From positions 1 through 21,705 of IMG/VR virus record IMGVR_UViG_3300020394_000542: a stretch of 21,705 bases of DNA. The stretch is one strand, 5' to 3'. This document shows, piece by piece, positions 6,850 to 14,907 of the stretch. Every line of letters begins with the position of its first letter. The stretch's first letter is position 1. Position numbers and translations under genes: made by a program. The notes below the pieces were generated by a model. That model did no database searches and was not told the DNA's origin. It worked only from the letters and a program-made list of their open reading frames with translations. Origin of the DNA: a virus.

Positions 6850-8412
6850 ATGGCACGTATCCAGCAACTACACCCAGGAAACTATAGAAGCACAGGTAAT
6901 ATCGACGACGAATTTAATTCGTTGATACGCTACCTCGTCGCTGGCGAAAAAGGTGACTACACCATTGGCGAACTGTTAGGTGTGTTGTTCGATAGCACAG
7001 GCAAATTGATCGCCCCTCTCGAAATGAGATTGGACACCTCAAGCAACCTACAATATCGCGTCGGAACATACACAGATAGTACCACAGGGTGGACGACGAT
7101 AGTCCCAGCTTCTGACATAAAGGGTGCGCCTGGAGCCGATTTAGGAACAATAGAAGGACCACTTTTCTCTGGAGCGCAGTCGTTTTCTGCGACACAGGGA
7201 CAAACTGTCTTCAATTATATTTTTGACAGTACAGATGATTTGTTCGTGTTTGTATCTGGAGTGTTACAGGTGCCGTCTTCTTACACGAAGGATGCGGCTA
7301 ACAATACTGTAACGCTTTCATCTGGGGTTCCAAATGCTGGGCAAATCGTACACATCGTTCGTATACGCGCACCTTCCGTATCTAACTTTCGCCGCACAAG
7401 CTCAACTGCTACGGCAAACCAAGCGGTGTTCGCGTTTCCCCATACAGAGAGCGAACGCATCATGGTCTTCCGCAACGGCCTCTTCCAAACGCCAGGTGGC
7501 AGTAACGACTACACCAACGACCCAGCCACAGGCACGGTAACATTTACCTCTGCATTAGGAGCCACAGACGAAGTAACAATTTTAACCGTGGAAAACGTTG
7601 CATCTAAAACTGTAACAGGTTTAATGATGACAGACGATTTTACCGACACCACAACTGGCTTCATCCCCTACTCTAAGATCGCAATATCCGCTGGCCAAAT
7701 TCCACAGGATCGTATAAACGGCCTTGCCGCCCTGACTGCGAACCGTGGTAAAACATTTGTAAGCTCGTCGGCTCCGACAGGTGCCGACGCAGTAGCTGGT
7801 AACTTCTGGATCGACACGTCGCAATCACCAGACGAGCCTAAATTCCATGACGGGGTTAGCTGGCTTCCGTTTTCGACGGCAACCACAATTCCAGCCTTTA
7901 CCACCACCGACGCGCTGAAATCTTTACACATTAACTCATCAGGAACTGCATTAGAGTTTCGGAATGTTGACCTTAGTGCCTACATTCCGCTTACGTCCGT
8001 CGGGGCCGCTAGTGGTGTGGCGGCTCTCGACGCGACGGGGAGACTTGCCGCAAGCCAAATCCCGACGGTTATGGCACTTGATAGTATGCACTTTGTGCAA
8101 TCTGGAACGACGTCCACGACCACTCCTTTTGTTATCAAACGCATTTACGGAGAGATCGTTCGCATCGACAAGATAAGCGTAAGAACATCCAGTGGAACAT
8201 GTGACATAACTCTTCAAGTGGATGGGGTCAACGTCCCTGGCTTCACAGCGGTTGGGGCATCATCGACGCCTGTAGAGCAAAACCTTGCTAACAGCATCAC
8301 TGTAGATGCTCAGACAGCAAATGCCTCTAAAACCATTGGCTTCGAGGCAAGCAATGTCTCAAGCGCGGTAGACATCGAGATCGTATTAGCTGTAACGAAG
8401 GTCGCGTCGTAA
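6850..8412 (+). CDS. Tail fibre / fibre-attachment protein with duplicated beta module, 520 aa
   Basis: ATG 6850 has AGGAAG at 6839-6844, overlapping the previous stop. Residues 4-75 (LHPGNYRSTGNIDDEF...GELLGVLFDSTGKLIAPLEMRLD) form an N-terminal module known from fibre proteins of marine and rhizobial phages, probably the virion-binding part. A short KGAPGA turn follows at 91-96. Two copies of a beta module lie at about 118-172 and 191-247, each with V/A-F near the start, a V/R-(S/N)-G-(V/L)-(L/F)-Q turn and a YT...TVT(L/F) hairpin. Later parts include FWIDTSQSPDEPKFHDG and a beta-rich C-terminus that may form a trimeric tip. It would reach the host surface. Receptor type cannot be read from sequence. 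Confidence 0.75.
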   Translation: MARIQQLHPGNYRSTGNIDDEFNSLIRYLVAGEKGDYTIGELLGVLFDSTGKLIAPLEMRLDTSSNLQYRVGTYTDSTTGWTTIVPASDIKGAPGADLGTIEGPLFSGAQSFSATQGQTVFNYIFDSTDDLFVFVSGVLQVPSSYTKDAANNTVTLSSGVPNAGQIVHIVRIRAPSVSNFRRTSSTATANQAVFAFPHTESERIMVFRNGLFQTPGGSNDYTNDPATGTVTFTSALGATDEVTILTVENVASKTVTGLMMTDDFTDTTTGFIPYSKIAISAGQIPQDRINGLAALTANRGKTFVSSSAPTGADAVAGNFWIDTSQSPDEPKFHDGVSWLPFSTATTIPAFTTTDALKSLHINSSGTALEFRNVDLSAYIPLTSVGAASGVAALDATGRLAASQIPTVMALDSMHFVQSGTTSTTTPFVIKRIYGEIVRIDKISVRTSSGTCDITLQVDGVNVPGFTAVGASSTPVEQNLANSITVDAQTANASKTIGFEASNVSSAVDIEIVLAVTKVAS

Positions 8413-9497
8413 TGCACAGTTTCGCCCAACAAGCACAGAAGCATGGAAGGTTTGGTGATACGCTGGTAGCGCACCTATCAAAGTCCGAAGCCGACCTTCT
8501 GAAAAAGGCTGGTGGCAGTGGAACCGTAAACCCACAAACGGGTCTGCTTGAATTTTACAAAGGAACATTAGGCGGCAGGGGCATACAGCTTTTCAACGCG
8601 GAAGAAGAAAAGAAAGAACTAAACAAACCCTCTGTGGCTGATGCTTTTCAAAACCTCGTAAAAGCTCAAGAAGAGGGAAAGAAAAATCTCGACAGCGATA
8701 AAAATGGCAAGGCATCACAACAAGCGTTAGCAATAGCTGAAATACTGATGGGTTCGCGCAATGTGTATGACGACAAAGAGGCGATGTACATTCCTATGTT
8801 TTTTGGAAAAGGAAAAAATCCTGATCCGTTTAGTCCACGAACCAGCCGAGAACTAAACGACCTATACTATAAAATTGGGGGCGGTTTTTGGAAAAATATG
8901 TTGCGTGGGGATGGGGGTGGAGACGACGACCCTGATATGCAAGCCCGTGACTTGCGTAGGTTTATGAAGAAAATCAGAAACCACGACAAGACTGACTTAA
9001 ATCTTGCCTTTCACGAACTTGGATTGGAGCTTCCAAAAAGCGACGGCAAGAAGGGGATACAATCCAGTAGTTGGTATTCGTGGGATACCGTCGACGGCAA
9101 GCCTGTAAGCCTCGCTCAAACATATGGCAAAAAAGTTTTAGAGGGTCTGTATAATATTGGTGATCAGACAAGCACAACAATGGGCAATGTCAAAGGACCA
9201 CAACATGCAGGGACGTTTGATGGCAGTTGGTCAGATGCCTTTACGCAAATAGTTACGGGCTTGATGCAAGTTGCACCACTTATTTCACCGACTGCCGCAC
9301 TCACGACATTTGGCTTGGCTGGAACCAATGCAATCAAAAATCCATATATGTCCTTTTCAGACGCTCTTGGAGAGGCGTTAGGATTTGGCCCACCACATGG
9401 CTTCCGATACGCAGACGTAAGCTTAGATGATGGTGGTGAAGACAATGAAGAAGATGGTCCGTTCGGTGGAATGGGAGCTGGCGGTGGTGGCGAATAA
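8412..9497 (+). CDS. Virion-associated protein with HGRFGDT leader module, 361 aa
   Basis: The ATG overlaps the fibre stop by one base (TAATG). Residues 11-48 form a module, HGRFGDTL...GGSGT-x-NP-x-TG-x-x-EF, shared with the next gene (27 of 38 positions identical by my count). The middle is charged and helical with a GDGGGDDDPDM acidic turn. Around residues 280-310 there is a hydrophobic Ala/Leu/Thr-rich segment (IVTGLMQVAPLISPTAALTT). The C-terminus is Gly/Asp/Glu-rich. I do not recognise a catalytic domain. Its place between fibre and ejection genes suggests a structural or ejected virion protein. The leader module resembles N-termini seen in several proteins of marine phages; its purpose is unknown. 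Confidence 0.75.
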   Translation: MHSFAQQAQKHGRFGDTLVAHLSKSEADLLKKAGGSGTVNPQTGLLEFYKGTLGGRGIQLFNAEEEKKELNKPSVADAFQNLVKAQEEGKKNLDSDKNGKASQQALAIAEILMGSRNVYDDKEAMYIPMFFGKGKNPDPFSPRTSRELNDLYYKIGGGFWKNMLRGDGGGDDDPDMQARDLRRFMKKIRNHDKTDLNLAFHELGLELPKSDGKKGIQSSSWYSWDTVDGKPVSLAQTYGKKVLEGLYNIGDQTSTTMGNVKGPQHAGTFDGSWSDAFTQIVTGLMQVAPLISPTAALTTFGLAGTNAIKNPYMSFSDALGEALGFGPPHGFRYADVSLDDGGEDNEEDGPFGGMGAGGGGE

Positions 9498-9518
9498 CTG
9501 GATTTTAGGAGAAATTAA

Positions 9519-11006
9519 ATGACGTTCGGAAGTAAAATGTTCGGTTCTGGAAAGCAGATGGCAAAGCATGGTCGATTTGGCGATACCTTGCTTGCACACA
9601 TAAATCCTCAAGAGGCCGCACTTCTCAAAGCCCGTGGTGGTTCTGGCACTATCAACCCAATGACAGGTGCATTAGAGTTTGCCAACCGCGAGGATTTCGA
9701 CGCTGACTTTTACTTAGATCAATTCCAAGATGTAGCGAAAGCTGGTTACGGTTTTGGCTCCCCCGAAGACGAAAACTTTCTTGATCCTTTCGAACATTAT
9801 CAAGAGTACGGACGGTTCGAAGGTCGCGCTGGTAACGTCGCAGAACAACAAGCTCAAGATTTGGGTGCGTACACAGGAATGTTTGACGAGGATTTCTATC
9901 TCGCAAATAACCCCGACGTGGCTCAAGCCCTCGCAGACGATACGCTAGGCGGCATCAGCGCACGCGACCACTTTAACATTTTTGGGCAATCAGAAAAACG
10001 AACAACCAACCAGCTACAACAAGACATTAAAGATGCTGGGTTTGAAGGACGCTTTGGTAGATTACAGGGTATGTCATCTTATGATGACAACATGCCAGAA
10101 GGTGGCGGCAGAAGTGACCGTGCAACACAACGATTTAACATGTTAAGCGGCAACACCACAGGCCTAACGGCTGACCAATTAGCCGAAGATGGCCCAGCAG
10201 GGACAAACTTCTTGAACGAAGCACAGTCAAATGTTCGTGGTGACATAATGGGAAGTGGTGACTTCGCATATGATTTACTCGGCAACACGGCTGGAATGTC
10301 CAGCCAAGAAATCATAGATCAGCTTCAGCCTCGCGTAGACTTAGCAGAAAGCGGCTACATAGGTTCGTTCGACCCAAGCACAGTGACTGCATACAGAGCA
10401 TCATACTCCGACTTTGACAATGATCCAGATACCCCATTCTCAGCGGCTAACGCATCCAATATAGGCCGCGCTGGAACAGACGTTAGCACTTTGCGAAATG
10501 CCGTAAGAGGTATTGGCTACACTGGACGCTTTGGCACGGGCGAAGCGGAAACATTTATCAGTGACAAGCTCACACAATATGGCCTCATGCCATCAGGTGA
10601 TACTGGCACCGATCTCAATAACATCAAAATGCAACAGCAATATGAAGCGGCAATCATTGCCGCAGAAAACGCTAGAAATGCTGATCTAGGCGGCAACCTC
10701 TCTGGCCCAGGAATGGGGCCAGGTCCAGTGATCACGCTCCCTGACACAAAAGCTGAAACTCCCGTTGAAGTCGACACGCCAGACATTGCAGTAGACATTC
10801 CAACAAGTACCGCATCCCCTGTCGTCACGGCACCACCACCGACAACATTCGGGAATACATTCATGCAGAACTTCCGACCAACAAGAATTAACCCATTTAC
10901 GGGTGCGCTCGAATATTTGCCGACACAAATGCCTATGCCTACCGCATTTTCACAAGCACTTAATCCACGCTTCAGTGGTGGGTTTGGCACAGGCATAAGA
11001 TTATAG
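9519..11006 (+). CDS. Repeat-bearing virion protein with HGRFGDT leader module, 495 aa
   Basis: ATG 9519 follows TAGGAGA (9506-9512). Residues 17-54 carry the same leader module as the preceding protein. Then come two repeats of an NPDV type: FDADFYLDQFQDVA...HYQEYGRFEGR (60-105) and FDEDFYLANNPDVA...HFNIFGQSEKR (122-164). This motif (FD-x-x-YL-x-x-NPDV-A ... H-x-x-x-x-G-x-x-E-(G/K)-R) is known from large exported and surface proteins of proteobacteria. Shorter elements G(F/Y)-x-G-x-F recur at about 174-179, 279-284 and 333-338. A Pro/Thr-rich linker (about 400-450) precedes a C-terminal INPFTGALEY (457-466), echoing the leader's INPMTGALEF. It is probably a tail or virion surface protein; no enzyme motif is seen. 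Confidence 0.78.
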   Translation: MTFGSKMFGSGKQMAKHGRFGDTLLAHINPQEAALLKARGGSGTINPMTGALEFANREDFDADFYLDQFQDVAKAGYGFGSPEDENFLDPFEHYQEYGRFEGRAGNVAEQQAQDLGAYTGMFDEDFYLANNPDVAQALADDTLGGISARDHFNIFGQSEKRTTNQLQQDIKDAGFEGRFGRLQGMSSYDDNMPEGGGRSDRATQRFNMLSGNTTGLTADQLAEDGPAGTNFLNEAQSNVRGDIMGSGDFAYDLLGNTAGMSSQEIIDQLQPRVDLAESGYIGSFDPSTVTAYRASYSDFDNDPDTPFSAANASNIGRAGTDVSTLRNAVRGIGYTGRFGTGEAETFISDKLTQYGLMPSGDTGTDLNNIKMQQQYEAAIIAAENARNADLGGNLSGPGMGPGPVITLPDTKAETPVEVDTPDIAVDIPTSTASPVVTAPPPTTFGNTFMQNFRPTRINPFTGALEYLPTQMPMPTAFSQALNPRFSGGFGTGIRL

Positions 11007-11016
11007 GAGCTAATAG

Positions 11017-12348
11017 ATGGTAGCTTTTTCAACCATTCTCGGTGGAGCAACATTAGGGGCCAACCTTCTTTCTGGCTTCATGGCAAACAAACGTGCCAAC
11101 AGGCAGATGCGGCAAGCGGAAAAACTTCAGAACCGCCAGATCGAGAGTATGGATCGACAGGAAGGTATCTACGATGAAGGTGCTGATGCCTTACAAGGAA
11201 TTATTGCTGACCTTCTCACTGCCTACGGGGGGCGCGGCCAATACGATCCAGAATATGTTGACGACCTTGCAAGTTTGCTTTCGGCTGAACGCGCACAAGG
11301 CGAGATAGATACACGCGGTGAAATTTTACAAGAGGGCGTACAGCAGAAACGCAGACAAGATCGAGAACTTCTTAGTCAATTAAATCTTGCTAGTAAACTA
11401 TTTCCAACCACAGCGCAAAACGTCGGCAAACGTGCTGGCATCGATACAACATTTACGCCAAACAAGTACGACAGTGCAGTCGCTGAACTTGCCAACATGT
11501 ATAAGGCGAACCTCGACACAATGTCGAAGCGTAATCTTGACGAAGCGATGGGCAAAATTTTAACCGACAGCCAGCGCAAACTTGGTGGTGGCGTTACAGG
11601 GCAACGCACCGTAGCGGCTCGGCAGATGGCAGACGCAATGGACGAAGCTGAAGCACGAAATACCCTCAACGCAATCAACATGGCAATGAAACAAATGACG
11701 GGCTTGCAAGGTTTGGATGCTGGCTTACAACGGGGCAACATAGCCGCACAGAGTGCCGACATCTCTGGCCTAAATTTCGACCGATCAATGCAAGACCTCG
11801 CTTTCCGACAAGCCATGCAATCGGCAATCACTGGACAAAGTCTCACACAACAAGCTCAATCGGGAGATCGGGCAAATATGGCTGGTGTGATGAATATGCT
11901 AACAAATATCAATAACCTTAATAGAAACACTGATCTCCTTGATTATCAGACTGCTTTAGGAACTATCGGCAAGGAGCAAGCGTTAGCGACAACAACCCTT
12001 GATACAGCACAGAAATTGGCGACAGCTCCATATAGCTATCGCGTACAGGGACCGGCAGGGGTTCTGTCTTCGGCCCCAGCCGCCTCACAAGCGGCTCAAT
12101 CACTTCTTGGGACATATGCGGATCAGGCTGGTAGTGCCTTTGGCGCGGCTGGACAAGCGGCAGACAAACTCATTAAAGAAACTGGTATTGGAGACATGAC
12201 CTTCGGTGATTTATTCGCACCAACTCCAGCCTCTAACCCAATCGATTACAGTTCTCTTGGTCCTGACCCAATGTATGGTGGGAGTTTTACTGCTGGTAGT
12301 ACGCCAAATGCTTTTCAAACAAACAAAACATTTAGTACATATCTCTAG
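11017..12348 (+). CDS. Internal virion / DNA-ejection protein (gp14-like by order), 443 aa
   Basis: ATG 11017 has AGGAG at 11005-11009. The N-terminus has a Gly/Ala-rich hydrophobic stretch (FSTILGGATLGANLLSGFMA) followed by a long Gln/Arg/Glu-rich helix (RQMRQAEKLQNRQIE). The rest is Ala/Gln-rich and helical, with a Ser/Pro/Gly-rich tail. This layout of short hydrophobic start, amphipathic helices and no enzyme motif is typical of ejected virion proteins that insert in the outer membrane and extend the short tail (T7 gp14, P22 gp7). T7 gp14 is shorter (196 residues). The two following genes increase in size in the same order as T7 gp15 and gp16, which supports the reading, although sequence identity to T7 is not evident. 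Confidence 0.75.
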   Translation: MVAFSTILGGATLGANLLSGFMANKRANRQMRQAEKLQNRQIESMDRQEGIYDEGADALQGIIADLLTAYGGRGQYDPEYVDDLASLLSAERAQGEIDTRGEILQEGVQQKRRQDRELLSQLNLASKLFPTTAQNVGKRAGIDTTFTPNKYDSAVAELANMYKANLDTMSKRNLDEAMGKILTDSQRKLGGGVTGQRTVAARQMADAMDEAEARNTLNAINMAMKQMTGLQGLDAGLQRGNIAAQSADISGLNFDRSMQDLAFRQAMQSAITGQSLTQQAQSGDRANMAGVMNMLTNINNLNRNTDLLDYQTALGTIGKEQALATTTLDTAQKLATAPYSYRVQGPAGVLSSAPAASQAAQSLLGTYADQAGSAFGAAGQAADKLIKETGIGDMTFGDLFAPTPASNPIDYSSLGPDPMYGGSFTAGSTPNAFQTNKTFSTYL

Positions 12349-12357
12349 GGTATACGC

Positions 12358-14847
12358 ATGATCTGGGGCATTGGTAAATTTACGGAAGGGATGCAAAAGT
12401 CTGATGAGGCGTATCAGACGAAGCGTCAAAAAAACTTAGCTTTCTATAGAGAATGGCGTCAGCTATTCCCCGACGCTCCAATCGCTGACCACCAGAATGT
12501 AATTGATACTCTCGCTGGCGGTAGCAGTTATCTCAAACAACAACTGCCGTCCACGGACGCATTGCGTTCGTATGCAACAGAACGAGATCGTCAGAGAGAG
12601 ATAAGAGATAGACAGTTAGAGTTCCAACACCTTAACAGTAAGCTATCTGCCTACGATACTCTTCGGAAGCAAGTCAAAGACAAAATAGGTATCGAAGGTA
12701 ATTTTGCAGATTTGGTCAAGACGGTTGAAGGACTGTATCCAGAAGGATCGGCTGGAGCTTCTATCGCCAGCGATCTGATGAAAACTTTTGAACCAGAGTT
12801 CAAAGCAGTACAGCAAGATAAAAAATTTAAGATGGCTGAACGACTTGCAAAGGCCGCTAAAGATACGGGCGAAGGTGACTTAAAAATGGTTGCCGCGTCG
12901 GTTGGTCTGAAACCTACTGCCGACGTACTAAAACTGGCTGAAGCTATCAACAAAAACACCTACAAAAAAGATCGAGAAAAAGGTTTAAGGGAAGTAAATA
13001 ATTGGGCGAGAACCAACCCAACAATTCAGTTTCTTATGAATAGAGGTAGCAAAAAAGATTTACAACAAGTACAAGACCTGATTGCTGGAGAGGCAAGAAA
13101 CTACGGCCTTGATAAATTAAACGAGACAGAACTAGCAAGCTTAAACACAAATTTGAAAGCATACAGTGCGGCCGATGCCCCAAGGAAAGCAGAAGAGGCT
13201 ATCATTACCGTTACTCAAAATGCAGATATAATGAAAAACTTGCGTTCTTTTATGATCAAACAAGGTGGACGGCCAGACCTTCCCCCTGGCTCAACCTTCG
13301 AGGGTGCGTTAAGAGATGAAATAGCCAGATATGCTAGTCCTAACTTGCCAGTTGCCGCCAAAAACTTCTACGTTGATGCTGTCTACAAACAATTAACAAG
13401 CAGATCAAATTTAAATGCGGCAAGGTCGAACTTCATTCAGAATAATGTGCCAACAATTATTGCACAAAATTTAAAAACCGCCCTCGAAATTGCAAATGCG
13501 ATCCCAGGTTTGGATGTCGTGAAAAACCGCGCCCTAATAGACGAACTTATGACTGCCGCAAAAGCACAACAAGCGATAAAGGAAAATGAAAAATTAATTA
13601 AAATTAATGAAGACATTAGCAAAGACAGCGATTTGCAAGAACGCCTTAAAAGCACTGACCCTAATGTTCGCAGTATGGCAATTAACGACATAAAGAACAG
13701 ATACAAATATGAAGGTGTCGGAGATAAATTTCCCGAAATGGAATGGACGGCCAAGTCGTTAATAGCGGGATTGAACCAAATTCCAAAAAATATGAACGAT
13801 GAGTTTCAAAGGATTATTGGAGACGAAAAAGCGACAGCGGTGATTGTAGCATTGCTAAGCGATGGCCGCACAGAGGCGGCTAAAGCGAATGTAAAAAACT
13901 TGATTGACACTAGCAAAATTTCAAGTCCTGACGATCTAAACAATTTGACTAATAAAATTTTGCAACAAATGGTGGCAGTCTCTGGAGCAAAATCTCTACA
14001 AACCGCTACAACACAGAAAATCAATTACAGAAAAGCTGGTACAGAGTATTATGACCTCGAACGGAAACGTCTCATTGAAGCCGCCAGTGCCGCAGGGGAA
14101 GCGTTTGCTGTTAGTAAAGGCATATCTACTACTGATAAAGCACCAGCTATCGGTGTGGCTCTCAAGGCGGTTATGGCATCGAACGACAATCTGTCTGGAC
14201 GCAACATTCTAACCGATATTGTGCAAGAGGCGTGGAACCTAAGTGGTAAAGATGACACTGCTTTTTTCGAAAATGCCCAACGGTTAATGCAAGAAGCCGC
14301 TGACAACATAAGTGGTGCTAAGAATTATAGTGGTGGCCGTAGTAATTTTGTATCTACTTATGTAGCTCAAAACACGGTTGATCCAAAATCCGTTGAAGAA
14401 GTGGTAAAAAATTTAAACGATATAGAAGCCAAGCTACAAGCCTTACCAGATAAGTTGACGTCAGTGGCATCTAACTTTCACAGAAGCAAAGATGGTCAGT
14501 GGGTTGGCACCGACGACGAACAAAAATACGAGCTGTTCAAAGAGCAGAAGCTCACACCTTTGATAAACGACTTGATACGAATACAAAAACTTCTCGTAAC
14601 TGACAATGTCATTTTGGGTAGCCTTCCCGACGATTTGGGAGTGCAACTTAAAGCTCTGATGAAACAAGCCGCTGAATTATCCGAAGAAGAAAATCGTGTT
14701 TCAGCTCGACTACGAGCTGAACGTGAGTTTACGCAAATGATGTCTCAAGATTTGTCAGGGGTAACAGGATACAGAACGCCAACTACAAATGCACTTGGCT
14801 ACGTACCGTCAAGCGTAGTTGGCGGTCAACCAGTACCACCACAATAG
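12358..14847 (+). CDS. Large helical internal virion protein (gp15-like by order), 829 aa
   Basis: ATG 12358 has AGGG at 12347-12350, overlapping the previous stop TAG. The protein is almost entirely helical and charged, rich in Lys, Asn, Asp and Ala, with many heptad-like stretches (LEFQHLNSKLSAYDTLRKQV, IQKLLVTDNVIL, LSEEENRVSARLRAERE). It lacks a membrane helix, signal peptide or catalytic motif. The last 30 residues are Pro/Gly/Thr-rich. T7 gp15, a helical periplasmic-tunnel component, is 747 residues; here the protein sits second in a series of three. Role as an ejected tunnel or core protein is inferred from order and fold class. Its stop codon lies inside one copy of the dispersed motif (14843-14854). 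Confidence 0.75.
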   Translation: MIWGIGKFTEGMQKSDEAYQTKRQKNLAFYREWRQLFPDAPIADHQNVIDTLAGGSSYLKQQLPSTDALRSYATERDRQREIRDRQLEFQHLNSKLSAYDTLRKQVKDKIGIEGNFADLVKTVEGLYPEGSAGASIASDLMKTFEPEFKAVQQDKKFKMAERLAKAAKDTGEGDLKMVAASVGLKPTADVLKLAEAINKNTYKKDREKGLREVNNWARTNPTIQFLMNRGSKKDLQQVQDLIAGEARNYGLDKLNETELASLNTNLKAYSAADAPRKAEEAIITVTQNADIMKNLRSFMIKQGGRPDLPPGSTFEGALRDEIARYASPNLPVAAKNFYVDAVYKQLTSRSNLNAARSNFIQNNVPTIIAQNLKTALEIANAIPGLDVVKNRALIDELMTAAKAQQAIKENEKLIKINEDISKDSDLQERLKSTDPNVRSMAINDIKNRYKYEGVGDKFPEMEWTAKSLIAGLNQIPKNMNDEFQRIIGDEKATAVIVALLSDGRTEAAKANVKNLIDTSKISSPDDLNNLTNKILQQMVAVSGAKSLQTATTQKINYRKAGTEYYDLERKRLIEAASAAGEAFAVSKGISTTDKAPAIGVALKAVMASNDNLSGRNILTDIVQEAWNLSGKDDTAFFENAQRLMQEAADNISGAKNYSGGRSNFVSTYVAQNTVDPKSVEEVVKNLNDIEAKLQALPDKLTSVASNFHRSKDGQWVGTDDEQKYELFKEQKLTPLINDLIRIQKLLVTDNVILGSLPDDLGVQLKALMKQAAELSEEENRVSARLRAEREFTQMMSQDLSGVTGYRTPTTNALGYVPSSVVGGQPVPPQ

Positions 14848-14854
14848 GGACGAC
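14843..14854 (+). repeat. Dispersed motif AATAGGGACGAC, copy 5
   Basis: This exact copy spans the stop codon of the 829-residue gene and the start of the leader of the giant gene, directly upstream of the hairpin at 14860-14899. As the only copy mostly outside coding sequence, it is the best candidate for a regulatory or transcription-start role. Confidence 0.6.
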
Positions 14855-14859
14855 AGTAA

Positions 14860-14899
14860 TCCAGTTTCCAGCGAAAAACAATCATCGTAGGAAACTGGA
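14860..14899 (+). promoter_or_regulatory. Hairpin overlapping the ribosome-binding site of the giant gene
   Basis: TCCAGTTTCC (14860-14869) is the exact reverse complement of GGAAACTGGA (14890-14899), with a 20-base loop between. The Shine-Dalgarno sequence GGAG (14897-14900) shares three bases with the 3' arm, and GTG 14908 follows seven bases later. There is no T run after it, so it is not an intrinsic terminator. It could hide the ribosome-binding site until a protein, cleavage or upstream translation opens it. Confidence 0.65.
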
Positions 14900-14907
14900 G
14901 AACCAAC

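Noticed and set aside
7120-7137. Collagen-like KGAPGA in the fibre protein
   Set aside because: Only one short G-x-x unit run is present, too short for a collagen triple helix.
8412-11006. Possibility that the two leader-bearing genes are one broken gene
   Set aside because: Each has its own start, stop and (for the second) ribosome-binding site, and similarity is confined to the N-terminal module.
10517-11053. 178-codon open frame on the minus strand
   Set aside because: It lies opposite the C-terminal part of the 495-residue protein and the next gene start, has no homology pattern or ribosome-binding logic, and reflects codon bias of the + strand genes. The same holds for minus-strand frames at 11376-11846 and 16020-16517.
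14860-14899. Inverted repeat as an intrinsic terminator
   Set aside because: The stem is only moderately GC-rich, the loop is 20 bases and no T run follows; overlap with the ribosome-binding site favours translational control.
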